Source: Marisa cornuarietis
Lineage: Eukaryota; Mollusca; Gastropoda; Architaenioglossa; Ampullariidae
DNA length: 64,000 nt
NCBI GenBank assembly: GCA_004794655.1
Contig: SMMW01000521.1
Coordinates: forward strand, 6,090,623 to 6,154,622
Direction: 5' to 3'
Positions 23,090 to 35,125 of this stretch are shown here, in pieces (within the stretch, counting starts at the first letter, position 1; every line of letters begins with the position of its first letter). A program made the translations under genes and the position numbers. A model generated the notes under the pieces. The model made no database searches. It was given only the letters and a program-made list of their open reading frames with translations, and was not told the origin of the DNA.

Positions 23090-25650
23090 CGGAGGCCAGT
23101 GAGACACGCCCCTATGTATGTCACCCCCCACCATATAAAAAAGCAAGATACAGAAACCAACACTAGAGCACTCGTTACGGATGCCGAAGGTAATAAAACA
23201 TACCAGGTGACTGGACTTAGGTTGTGGTAGGGCTAACAACCCCACCATGTAAAAAAATACCCGTTACAGAAACCAAAACCAGAATACTCATTACGGATGG
23301 CGAAGGTAATGAAACACACCAGGTAACTGGATTTATGACGAATGACAGTCAAACCCGAGAGGGAGCTGGCGCCCCGATGGTGGATTTACTGAAGCAGAAG
23401 CAGAAGTTGAGGGTGGGGTGCTGGAACGTCCAGACCTTGTATCAGACTGGCAGGTTGCCCCAACTAGTCAAGGAGTTTGACAATTACAACTTGGACATCC
23501 TGGGAGTCAGCGAGATCAGATGGACCGGCACAGGAAAGAGGAGACTAGCATCAGGGCGTACTATCTTGTTCTCAGGGAGATCAGACAATCCACACTCTGA
23601 AGGAGTAGCACTACTCCTCAATAGGAAAACTGAAAAGACACTGGTGGAATGAAAGCCTTATGGACCCAGGCTTCTGAGAGCAAGATTCCATTCAAAGTAC
23701 ACTAAGCTGACAGTGCTAGTCTGCTATGCACCAACAGAAGACTCCGAGGCAGAAGACAAGAATGCTTTTTACGATCAGATCCAGGCAGCCACGGAGAGCG
23801 TCCGAGCCCACGATTTGTTGCTCATCACCGGCGACCTCAATGCCAAGGTGGGAAGTGACAAGACCTGCAGGGAGCATATCATGGGCAAGCATGGAATTGG
23901 AACCATCAATGACAACGGATAGAGACTGGCAGACTTTTGTGAAGAAAACAATCTACTGATTGGAGGCACACTCTTACAACACACAGACATCCACAAGGCA
24001 ACATGGACATCACCAGACGGGATCACAAAAAACCAGATAGACCATGTCATCATCAACCGAAGATGGAGGAGCTCACTTCAAGATGTCAGAGCCTACAGAG
24101 GAGCAGAGGTTGCCAGTGACCACACTCTTGTGATAGCCGCAGTTTCTCTCAAGCTACGTCGATCGCGAGGAAAACAGGCAGGTCAGCAGAGAGTGGACTC
24201 CGGCAGACTGAAGGATCCAGCCACCAAACGGGCCTTTGTAGTGGAAGTAAAGAACAGGTTCCAGGCACTAGGGGACCAACAGGAGAGGACTTTAGAGGAC
24301 TTCATTTGAGTCTTACAGGAAACAGGAGAGAAAATACTGGGCTTCCAACAAAATAAGAAAGAACAGTGGATCTAAGAAGAGACATGGAAAAGGATAGAAG
24401 AGAGAAAGTCAACCAAGCAGAAAATCAACAACACCAGATCTGAACGTCTGAAGGAAAAACACAGACAAAGATATACAGAAATAAACAAAGAGGTAAAGAG
24501 GATGATCAAAACCGACTAAAGGGACTACATAGAGAAACTGGCAGATAAAGCAGAAGAAGCAGCACGAAAAAATGACCTGAAGTCCAGGGAGATGCAAAAA
24601 AACTACAGCGCTGGAGGGAGCATTTTGAGTCAGTTCTAAACAGACCAGACCCCACTCAGCTCGCAGACATCCAGCCAGCAGATACAGACCTTGAAATCTG
24701 CACAGATCCGCCAAGCCTGAAAGAAGTGACAGCAGCAATCAAGACAATGAAAAGCGGCAAAGCACCAGGGGCAGATGGAATAACAGCAGAGATGTTGAAA
24801 GCAGATGTGAATGTGACAGTTCCCATGTTTACTGAAATCTTCAGGCAAGTTTGGGAATCAGGACAGATCCCCGATGCGTGGAAGACAGGGCTCATCTTCA
24901 AGTTACCCAAGAAAGGAGATCTTGGAGACTGCAATAACTGGAGGGGTATAACACTTCTTTCCCTCACCAGCAAGGTCTTCAGCAAGATTGTTTTGTCAAG
25001 ACTGACGGCAACCGTTGAGAAAGACCTCCGGCCTCAGCAAGCAGGATTTCGCCCTGGGCGATCCTGCTCTGAACTCATTTTCACTCTGCGTCAGATTCTG
25101 GCGCAGAGCAATGAGTGGAACACACCGCTGTAATCAACTTCATCGACCTGGAGAAGGCTTTTGACAGCATCCACCGCGAGTCCTTACGGAAGATCCTGAG
25201 GCATTACGGAGTCCCTGCGAAACTTGTCCAGGTCGTTGCAATGCTGTACAGAGACTTTAAATCTCAGGTGGTCTGTGACACGGAGCTCACAGCACCCTTC
25301 ATCGTCAGTACTGGGGTGAAGCAGGGCTGCATTCTGTCGCCGTTTCTCTTCATCCTGGCCATGGACTGGATCATGAAGAATTACACCGACAGAGAGAGGA
25401 GAGGGATCACAACCGTTGAGAAAGACCTAGGCCTCAGCAAGCAGGATTTCGCCCTGCGCGATCCTGCTCTGAACTCATTTTCATTCTTCGTCAGATTCTG
25501 GAGCAGAGCAATGAGTGGAACGCACCGCTGAAAGGAAAGGGCTGGACATGGGGTCGCCTGGAGCGAGTTTCAGCCGATCGGCATCAGTGGCGGGTTTTGG
25601 TTGAGGCCTTATGTGCAAATAGCACGAAGAGGATTGATTGATTGATTGTT
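23090..25650 (+). mobile_element. Decayed non-LTR retrotransposon (AP endonuclease + reverse transcriptase)
   Basis: The 5' part holds a roughly 120-bp imperfect tandem duplication (23110-23340). The endonuclease region, about 23390-24180, shows LRVGCWNVQTL, GVSEIRWTG, CYAPTED, GDLNAKVG and ASDHTLV. The reverse transcriptase, about 24710-25410, shows GKAPGADGITAEMLK, QAGFRPGRSC, FIDLEKAFDSI and GVKQGCILSP. Frames are broken by stops (for example 23650, 23920, 24307) and a frameshift near 25131. The catalytic ADD block is missing: after the MDWIMK region the sequence jumps into a second copy of about 120 bp of upstream RT sequence (25410-25531). The element ends with a (GATT)n tail near 25634-25648. 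It is a non-LTR element, close in style to RTE/jockey-type elements in molluscs; the exact clade is not certain. Confidence 0.85.
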
Positions 25651-26740
25651 TGTGAAGGCCCTGACTCCAGTGTCTTCTTGTTTGTGTCTTCCACTGCAGG
25701 GAGACAGAAGCGAGACTGGAAGCCAGAGCGCAGACCACGTGACGGCTGGTAAGGAGGAACTACCTCTTGTAAATAGTCAGGAGCAGTTTTAAACATGCAG
25801 GACTGAACAATCGAAAGAAATTTGTAATCAATGCGCTCGTTCACTGGGAGCCAGTGAAGGCTCTGTAGGATAGAGGTGATGTGCTCACATTAGCTGGTAT
25901 ATGAGGCTGGCGAAGGTCAGGTGGACAGGATTTATGGAGACAGCAATGGACGAAGGCCACAAACTGCGGTACAGTGGGGAGGATGCAAGACATGAGTACG
26001 ACATGAGCCTCCTCGTACACAGGAGGGTGGTATGACCGTGTCCTGCAGACTGATCTCCATACCTGTCTGTGCCAGGCCTCACAATGTCACCATTGTCCAA
26101 ATATTCACTCAGACATCCACGCATGGCGACAGCGAAGTGAAATGTGATCACCACAAGGCCTTCTTTCATTCTGTTTCTTAGAAATAAAGTTCCCTGAATG
26201 GCTGCATGAGGACATTAGTGAGAGTGACGTTCCTTCGCCTAACTGGCTTAAGGGGACGGCTCTCTCTCTCTATCTATCTCGTTTTTTGTCGTTGTTTTGT
26301 ATCGTCCGTCGTATTTTGAGTTTCGACAACCCTTATTATGATGAAGTCGCCATCCTTGCTCCTCTGCAAGACTGCTGCATGTTGAGGACGTCCACTTGGA
26401 ACAGCCTGCAGCTGTAGCGGGATGGTGTTCTCAGCAGGGCCATGAAAGAGGTGTTGCGATCCGACCCCATCCGCCCGGTCTTGATAGACAGCCTTTTCCC
26501 GGCACTGGACAGACGGCTGAAGAGCGTATTTCAGGAACTGGACATATGCGTGCAGACAACTGGCTTGGACAATGTGCTAGTCGATGATGGCCTTTGATAC
26601 TGTCTTGTTGTATTGGACTTCATGACTTGCGCGGTGGTGTGGGATTCATGTCCGCTTGACTTTTGTTCATCAGTGAACTTGAGCGCGTGCTGGCGTTCTT
26701 GAGAAACTTGTGCCTTCTGTTGGATGTTGCATTTTCTGTG
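25651..26740. other. No gene recognised
   Basis: Between the LINE tail and the second VNTR element. Open frames on either strand lack recognisable domains. (TC)n/(TATC)n runs are near 26262-26280. Confidence 0.5.
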
Positions 26741-27424
26741 GAGTGTATGACATGTTGGATATTTGTTGTATGGAGTGTATTCCGGCTTGTATGACATGTT
26801 TGATATTTGTTCTATGGCGTGTATTCCGGCTTGTATGACATGTTGGATATTTGTTGTATGGAGTGTATTCCGGCTTGTATGACATGTTGGATATTTGTTG
26901 TATGGAGTGTATTCCGGCTTGTATGACATGTTGGATATTTGTTGTATGGAGTGTATTCCGGCTTGTATGACATGTTCGATATTTGTTGTATGGAGTGTAT
27001 TCCGGCTTGTATGACATGTTCGATATTTGTTGTATGGAGTGTATTCCGGCTTGTATGACATGTTTGATATTTGTTGAATGGAGTGTATTCCGGCTTGTAT
27101 GACATGTTGGATATTTGTTGTATGGAGTGTATTCCGGCTTGTATGACACGTTTGATATTTGTTGTATTGAGTGTATTACGGCTTGGATGACATGTTTGAT
27201 ATTTGTTGTATGGAGTGTATTCCGGCTTGCATGACATGTTTGATATTTGTTGTATTGAGTGTATTACGGCTTGGATGACATGTTTGATATTTGTTGTATG
27301 GAGTGTATTCCGGCTTGCATGACATGTTTGATATTTGTTGTATTGAGTGTATTACGGCTTGTATGACATGTTGGATATTTGTTGTATGGAGTGTATTCCG
27401 ACTTGTATGACGTGTTGGATATTT
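26741..27424. repeat. 44-bp minisatellite, about 15-16 copies
   Basis: Same unit as at 14398-15735. The right half includes a higher-order pattern in which units with ATTACGGCTTGGATG alternate with standard ones (27170-27360). Confidence 0.95.
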
Positions 27425-28002
27425 GTGCTGAGGACTGTGTTCTTGCTGTGTGTGACGCTGTGTGTGACGCTGCCCTGTGACGTGGAGGTGACGGCCCTCT
27501 ACACTCCCACATTTTGTCGTCATCTTATTTTGACGTCAGCGCCTTGAGCTGTCCACAGGCCAGGATATGACGCTATACAAGCCAACATCATTATTTCATT
27601 ATTATTTGCAGCCTCGCTTACAGATTTTCAATTGGGTTGAGCAAACTGTTACCGACTACTGGCTTCACGTGTTTCTTCCTCCCATTCGTCCTTCTATAGA
27701 CATTACATTTCCACGTTACTTTGCGTGCGTCCGTGTACGTTTTTTTATTATTGTCCAGAGGTTTTTCTTTTGTGTGTGTGTGTGTGTGTGGGGGGGTATT
27801 AATTTTGTTGATATATCTCTGTACCATTGTTTGTGTGTGTGTCGGGGGAGTATTAATTTTGTTGATATATCTCTGTACCATTGTTTGTGGACATGTTTTA
27901 GTCTGTTTCACTTTGTCGGTTGAGTGAATTTGTGTCTTTGAATTTCTTTGTAAAGCGTATTGAGCCTTCTGTAAAGCAGGGAAATGCGCTATATAAATTT
28001 CC

Positions 28003-28055
<53 letters not shown>
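26741..28055 (+). mobile_element. VNTR-bearing composite retroelement, copy 2
   Basis: VNTR, then about 600 bp matching 15738-16375 (same TGACGTCA at 27531-27538, same TTGTTGATATATCTCTGTAC duplicated block), then the same LINE-like end with AAGCGTATTGAGCCTTCTG and an (ATT)n tail at about 28001-28054. It lies in the same orientation as copy 1 but with half the VNTR length and shorter GT tracts. Flanks differ from copy 1 on both sides. Confidence 0.6.
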
Positions 28056-29450
28056 TACCAAGTCAGTTGTTTGAGTTGTGAGGGACATGGCACATTCAAG
28101 CCAGTAACTCTACACTGACAGACATGTCAACACACAGTGAAGTGAAATGGTGTTAAAGTGTCGACAGTTCTGACAACATGTACCGTGTGTACATCATGTT
28201 TTGGTCTTCTACTGATATATCAGTGTGTGGAAATGTGGAAATGACAAACTGTAATACACATACAATAGGTGACTTCAAATGCAAATCACCACACTGTATG
28301 TTAAACTGTACAACACAGCTGAGGTTTTCCTATCGTCTTCACACAGTACGAGACAAAGATCACAGAACTTCACAGACAATAAGATGCACAGCTGTTTATT
28401 TTGCCAAAGAAAACGGTTCTACAGGCTGGAATCATTTTAGACGACTTCCCTCTCAAGTGTCTTGTCCCCTGTGCCTATAGTAACCTGCATCGCACCTCAG
28501 TTTGTGTTGTCAGCTCACTCGCCACTACGTTTGACCTGACAACAAGAGAACACAAGACACAATTAATGAGCAAATCACATGCAACATGATAACACAGGAC
28601 TACAGTGAAATCAGTAAGATGCAATGGTAAATAAGGTGTATTAGGACTACATGGGTAAATAAAGTGTTAAGGGAGTTCACAGCACTGAACTAAAATAAAC
28701 ATGAGGCACGAGACAGAAAGAATGATTTTTAATTATGAGAGAAACAATGGACTGATGGCTGTAATAACCGCTATTCTGTGTCTCTCATAATCACACATTC
28801 TTTATTCCATAGTACAGCATCACCGAATGCAATAGGAGTGCTCACCCAGCGCTGACACAGCACAAGCACCAGGTGAATGTGTCGGACATGATGAAGGGGA
28901 AAGATAGACAACAGTGAGGATGAAGGACAAAGGACAGAGAAGATACAGAATACAACGATGAGATAGCTAAAATGTAATGTACAATGTTATCGGCATCACC
29001 TACAAATTAGGATAAATATCAGAAATGAGAGAGAACGAGGGAGGGTTAATAACAGTCAGTAGAAAGTGTTTAGTAGAAGTGTTAACGGAAAGATGTGTTT
29101 TTAATTCACGATAACGAGACTCAATGATGTGTAAGTGGCAGATATACAAGAGGGGGGGATTCTGTTCCTTTGCTGTACCACAGCCAACAGCCAGTAACCA
29201 CACATCACTGTTGTCATGACAGCAGCACACAGGATGAGCTAAATAGGGAAGAAATGTTGGAGCTTGGGTCTTGGGTGTTATAAACACATTGCAATAGCCA
29301 GTGTTTGAGTAATGGCTTAGCAGAAGCATTTTTAAACACAAACAACAGATATTTTTTTCATCTAGAAAAAAGATATCTGAATGACACTACATATCTCTTG
29401 ACTTTCTCCTTTCTCTTACCAAACTGAGGTGATGGAAGAAGCCTGGATGT
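28056..29450. other. No gene recognised
   Basis: A few open frames of about 100 codons at 28178-28589 and 29000-29341 have no recognisable domains or splice context. Several ATG/TAA-rich low-complexity stretches. Confidence 0.45.
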
Positions 29451-30635
29451 CACTCACACGCTGAAGAGGTGGATATACAGTTAAACAGGTGAGACAACAG
29501 GGTGACGATTGATAAGATGCCAATAGATAATCAGGTGGATAAGGAGCTCGTCTCCAGACGACTAGGTTGCGACGAAAGAGAAGAGGCTGGGGGGGGCTTG
29601 AAATTTGTATAAATAATGTGCAATTGTTTTTGTAGAATTCTCAAAAAAATTAACATTATGTTGATAGGGCTAGGTGCTTATAGGACTAGAAGTTTATAAG
29701 GCTATTTACTTGGATAGAGGGACTAATGAACTGTAGGACTGAGTGGGATGAGGGAGAAGTCAGCTTAGGCTCACTTAAGGGTAGCATGGGCTTTAGGGAT
29801 GCGGGGCCACGATGAGGAGAAACTGTCCACTTGAGTCCTGCCATCATTACTGTTGTGACCTGCACGGGTCAGTCAAGTGTCAGTCAAGGCTGGGTCACTA
29901 CACCGAGACCACTCCACCCGGCACTCGGACAGAGGGCGCAACAAGTGCGATCTTGCCTAGTGGGTCTAGGGTCAATGATCGTTTTCTCTTTCGTTCAAGA
30001 ATAGAATTGTTTTGAATGCGAATAAATATGATTATTTTTTTGTATGTGCTAATCCTGGGTTATATGAATACAAACAGCAATAACATAGCACAACACAGAA
30101 CATAACAAATAAAGAGGAGAAAGTAGGGCTCACTGTTGTCTCGGCTTTAACTCTAGCGACTACAGCGCTGGTCTTTCGCATACAGAGGGGAAAATGAGTG
30201 AAGGATCGCATGGAACATCATGCCACCGGCCGTTTGAACGAAACATGGCGCCACAGGCTTCTTGTCTGCCGCCATGATTATTTGGTTCTCCGAGCTCCCA
30301 GTTAGTGTAGACCAAGGGACTTCCTGTTGATGTCAGCACCCAGTGTCCATCTGACAAAATGTCGTTGATTCCTATCCACAGGTGTGACTCTAATTGAACA
30401 AATTATGATAACATTAACAATAACAAAAATATCAATAGCAATAATAATATTGTGTTCTATTTCGCGCATAATGACGCACACGAAGGAGACATGGACAGAA
30501 TACGAAGGACAGAAGGAGAAACAACTATGCAGACAAGTAACAAAAGACAAACATAGAAGACGTAAATAAAATCAGATAACAAACAGTAAAGATGGAGAGT
30601 GTAATAAATCTGCAGAGAAAGACAAGCAGGCGGAC
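29450..30635. repeat. Segmental duplication A containing lectin exon 4 (pairs with 37355-38275)
   Basis: Lectin exon 4, its 3' flank and the start of intron 3 are duplicated. Landmarks in both copies are GTGACGATTGATAAGATGC, ATGTTGATAGGGCTAGGTG, AATAAAGAGGAGAAAG and, beyond the exon, CAGTAAAGATG(G/A)AGAGTGTAA. Several small indels have accumulated. Both copies have the same orientation. Confidence 0.8.
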
Positions 30636-30765
30636 TAGTTATTAGACTATAATCACAATTATTGACAACTACGTTGATTGATGTCAGGAGTAGTGCTTAC
30701 ATACATAATCATATAAAATATATATCATCAAGCTATTTTAAACAAGCAGATATTGGCAATATCAG

Positions 30766-31390
30766 TCAGTCAGTCGTCCCCTGAGTCCACGTGTCACATC
30801 CGTAGAGCAGGATCGACACTACCAGTGATTTGTACAGCCTGTACTTAGTAGTGAACCTTATCTTGTGGCTATGCCAGATCCTATCTAGCCTATAGCCATT
30901 GCCGCTGTTGCTGTTGCGATCCTGATGGGGATGTCTGGCGTGGAGCTGCCGTCCTTGGAGAGGGTGGCTCCCCATTACTTGAAGCTGCTGACCTCTTCGA
31001 GCTGTACCCCGTTCATACAGATCGGTGCTTTGCCGTTGCCATTGATCATAACTTTGCTCTTTTCAGTGCCGGTCTCCATTCCTTATGCGTTTGAGCTGTC
31101 TGTCAGTCTGTTGGCGAGGTCTTGCAGTTCCTTGTTAGTACCTGCTAACAGATCTGTCATCTGCGCTTTGGTCTACCACCAATTAAAATGGAGGTATGGT
31201 GGTCATGAAGAGCGTCGAGCATGATGTTCTCCAAGAATATATTGAACAGCACGGGTGATAGGGGACATCCTTGACGTACCCCTACTGTGGTGCGAAAGTA
31301 AGCTACTATTTGGTTGTTCAGCAGTACTGTACTCGTTGAGCTGTTATACAGCGCTTCAGGAACTTGGACGAGTCCAAAGATCATACCAAA
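30766..31390 (-). pseudogene. Non-LTR retrotransposon reverse-transcriptase fragment
   Basis: The minus strand reads pieces of a LINE RT: TVGVRQGCPLSPVLFNIFLE (31200-31310), then a region with LQDLANRLTDS and, further on, YLGATLS-like sequence, and finally LYKSLVVSILLYGCDTWT (30780-30850). Frames shift at least twice. It lacks the endonuclease half. It is not the same subfamily as the LINE at 23-25.6 kb. A diverged relative lies within 52455-52700. Confidence 0.75.
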
Positions 31391-31522
31391 TTAAGATGCT
31401 CCACTGTTATATGAAAGGTTGAAGCCAAGCGGTGGTCAAGGGGCGGACGGCCGCTCCCCCTTTCGGGAAGTAAACATCGCTAGCCTCGGGCGTGCCGCGC
31501 CTTGGTTCTGACCATGGTCTAC

Positions 31523-31527
31523 TGGCA

Positions 31528-31558
<31 letters not shown>
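31523..31558. repeat. (CA)n microsatellite
   Basis: CA dinucleotide run followed by GCGCGCACG. Confidence 0.9.
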
Positions 31559-31737
31559 CGCGCACGCTTTCATACTTTTCAGAAATAGAGCTTGAAAACA
31601 TATTTCGAAGGTGCAACTTTTGTAATTTAGAAGAAAAACAAGAAAATAAAATAAAATCAAACGTAGTATACGTTAGCATAGGTTTTGCAAGTTACTCTAA
31701 TTGGACAGATTTTTTTAACACGAAGACATTATGGTTG

Positions 31738-32700
31738 TTACATATCTAAAACCTCTTTACACCCAGTGCCTTTGCAAAAATATAAAATATGTTTATGTTT
31801 ATTTACAGATGTTGCAGTTTTTAACATTTTTCTGTTTCTCCTTGATGAGGTTGCAGAGAAATGTTTATTGTTTTCTTTCAGTGCAAAGTGCAGCCGTATA
31901 TTTAAAAACAATTGAGTAACAAGACTGACTGGTTTGCATTTGCTGGAGGGACACATGAGCGAACTCGATGTCTGTTCAAAACATTCCAGAAATCGAGCTC
32001 TCACTTGGTCCATGCGGAGGAACTGTTCAGATTTTCTGAATATAATTTCAAGTTCCTCCACCAACGTCCTCAGCTGAGATGTTGGGACAACTAGTAACTA
32101 CCCAATAGTTAGTATGAGGTACCTGCTTAATTGACAACTAGGTCTACTGTACAGTTCCTTCTTACTTTCCCATAATAATTTCTTTACATTCTGCACACAA
32201 TTGGTAAAAGCGTACTAGGAGATTTCACATCTTTTACTTTGCTCATATTTTACATCAGAAATCGCTGGAGTGCACTGAGTACTGATGCTGCTCAGCGTCA
32301 AGAGAAATTCATCTCCATCTTCGATGCAGTTGCTTCTTTTACTGCATGATGAGCCCAACCACCATCACCTGGCACAGAAAGAACCGAAACTGCCGGGGAC
32401 TTGGATTCTCTCCATGTCCTTATCCTTGTGTTAGATAAAAAGAGTTTTTTTTACGCAGTCTTGGTTTAGTCTGCTACTGTGGAAGAATTTAACCTCTTTC
32501 ATTTTGCAAAGATCCTCCCAATGTTGAAGCAGGCCTTGTATAGAAATTTTCAATCCAATCATACTGGATGAATTGCTTTTAATTAAGTGTCGACAGTCAT
32601 GACATTTCCGAGATGGCATCACACATCGTTTGGTTGCTAAACTTGCTAAGTCTGATGAATCCATTAAACAGTTGATCAAAGGGTTCAACAAAGAAAACAG
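31738..32700 (-). pseudogene. P-element (THAP9-like) transposase C-terminal relic
   Basis: In the minus strand, three collinear pieces match the C-terminal part of P-type transposases: QHWEDLCKMKEVKF...SRLNQDCV (32520-32470), an acidic DGDEFLLTLSS stretch near 32330-32290, and VRARFLECF...CPSSKCK...RLHFAL...RRNRKMLK (32010-31800). The SRLNQDC and RRNRKMLK blocks are characteristic of this family. A frameshift or stop follows SRLNQDCV. The catalytic core and THAP finger are not attached. Family assignment is from motif memory and should be treated as probable. Confidence 0.6.
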
Positions 32701-33990
32701 TCTCAGAGGCCTCTTTTGATACCACTCCTAAAGTTACAATCGTTGATATGTCAGCTGCAACGCTGTGCGACAGAACCTGTGAGTGAGAGGCAAACTTTAC
32801 CCCGAAGGCCTGAAAAACCTGGTAACTTTTGGTGTTTCTCTCAGGCGTGGAGCCCTTCGGATTTAGTTCTTTCTATCCATCCTGAAAACAATATTCTATT
32901 TCGGTGGATTCGGTACATCAAAGATGGTTGGAACTGTACACTTCTGCACCCACTTCTTACATCTATGGAATTGACAACACAAGACTAGTGAAACTACTAT
33001 AAGCAGCAGCATATGTGGCAAATCCAAAGATCAATGCGACTTAATAAATCTTGTGAAAAGCTGTTAACTCACATCTATTCATCTTTCAGAAAAGAGAACG
33101 ATCGGAAACCTTTAGTTCGGGAGTTTAGACAACTCTGCGCAGCGCACCATGACCCACCAGCGTCCTCGCGCCAACACCGAGTCGGTACAGGGGGGGGGGT
33201 ACGTGGCCGGGGTCACATACGGGTCAGCGCGGCTTCAGTTTCCCGCCTAAGTGATGGATCTTGGTATGATCTTTGGACGAGTCCTTCTTCGATGTTGAAT
33301 TATCGCATCACATTCCATAGCCCCTCGTGCCAGATTCTGTCAAATGCCTTTTTAAAGTCAATTGGCAATATAAAACTATTGTAAATTTTAGATGCCTTAA
33401 ATATAACTCTAATTGAAATCGATAGGTATTGACAGTATCTACTAATGTTGACGATATATACTCTGTCACAGACGCTTACATGTGCGCCAGACACTCACGC
33501 AGTCACCCGGACATTTGCACGTTCTTTATTTCTGAGTTGTAAGCAAAACAACTAAATCCGCCTCGCTGCAGGCCCTGTCTAAATTTATTACGGAGAAAGT
33601 ATGTAACATTAACCAATGAAAAAACGGATTGATGAAGAAAAACTATAGTTTAATATCCATCCCTAGTTAATCCATATTTTCATCTAAAGATTCCAGTTAC
33701 ACACAGTCCTAAGCGAAAGTTTCCTTTTCTGAGTTTGATTGTCAACAGGAGAATATTAGTTTGTATCGTTCGGCACAGGGTAAATTTATGCCGTTCAGAC
33801 TTCATACTGTTTTAACAACACTATTTGTTACAGTCAGTGGAGCCGATGCTCTACTGATCCCAGATAAAATATATATATATATATATAAAATATGTAAATC
33901 ACTGACGCTTCAACTAGGAGACAGAGATTGAAAACAAATCGCTACTGCCTGTCTGCCTCATGGTGACGAGCGACCACACCTTCCGGTCTT

Positions 33991-35125
33991 GCCATAGACT
34001 TTAGAGAAAGAAGTACTAGCGACTCGAGCGCGGGAACAAATAACTTACGACGCGCATGCGCTGGCTTTTCCATCCCTTCGCCTTTTCCGGTTTCGCTTAC
34101 ACAGTGCGTCTCAGAGCTACTGTTGTAGTTAATTTGACATGCCAGGCACTAGCTGTGCGATTCCAGGCTGCCCAGCATGCAAAAGTCGACACAAAGGCTT
34201 ATCATTTTTCAGCATACGACGACGACGAGAAAATCAAGACTGGGAAAAAGAATAATTCGACTTTCCAGTTGTTATGACTATTGCTGTACCAGATCAAAAG
34301 ATTTAAAAATAATCGAACTATTAATCACCTAGTATAATAGCAACATCTATCCAGCACTGGTGCTTTGAAAATGCTGAGTGTTGGATATGGTTCGTATTAG
34401 AGAGTGAGAGAGAGCGCGCGAGCGCGCGCGCGTGTGCGCGTGTGTGTGTGTGTGTGTGAGTGAGAGAGAGAGTGAGAGAGAATAGAATAAATAACCTATT
34501 ATAATATTTAATATATCATAATATAGCCAACAGAAGATAAAAGAAGAATTGAGAAGTAAATGACATGATTAACATGAATAGGATTACTTAAATTCAAACC
34601 CTATTTAGCAATAAATCATTTAAAATACTTTAGAATATTATCTTAATGTGAATGTGTTTTATAACATCGTTAAAAATCAATAAATAAGAATTTAAATGTG
34701 TTACAAAATAAATGGAATTTAAGGCATGCTCCTCAGGGCCTTAGTCTTATTTAATATTTAAGAAACGACAAACTCGCTACAATCCACTCTCTGTATAGCT
34801 CAGACAATGAGCCAGAGAGCGAGAGCTTGTTGACAATATTATTAATTTGACTTTAAAATAAATACAAATACCACGACAAAACGCTGTGTTTGAGCGGAGA
34901 TATTGTACATTATGATTCATGTATTAAAAAGTATATATTAAAGCATACTAAGAGGATTTCTTCAATATCAAAACATTCCATGATGTACTCGCGGATACAC
35001 GACAAAGAGAGCGGAAGCTGGCTGTCAATGGTATCGGCGAGTATACAGCGGACGCGAGTTGAGCCAGCGCTGGCCCACTACAAGCGCGCTAAGATGGCTG
35101 TCCTTCTTTCTCTAAAGTCTATGGC
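33991..35125 (+). mobile_element. 1.1-kb THAP/P-type DNA transposon with terminal inverted repeats
   Basis: Perfect 23-bp inverted repeats bound the element: GCCATAGACTTTAGAGAAAG continues to 34013, and its complement ends at 35125. Just inside the left end is an ATG-started THAP finger fragment at 34139-34252 on the plus strand (MPGTSCAIPGC, LSFFSIRR, QDWEKE then stop). The interior is AT-rich with a GA/GC/GT tract (34398-34480) and no transposase. Inverted homology to 21150-22240 and 54560-55115 covers both ends, so this is one non-autonomous family with at least three copies. No clear 8-bp target duplication was found. Confidence 0.7.
34139..34252 (+). pseudogene. Truncated THAP zinc-finger frame, copy 3
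   Basis: It has 37 codons matching the N-terminal half of the THAP frames at 21941-22180 and 54840-55054, including the CX4C pair and the conserved Trp. It then hits TAA before the distal Cys/His pair, so no complete zinc site is made. Confidence 0.65.
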
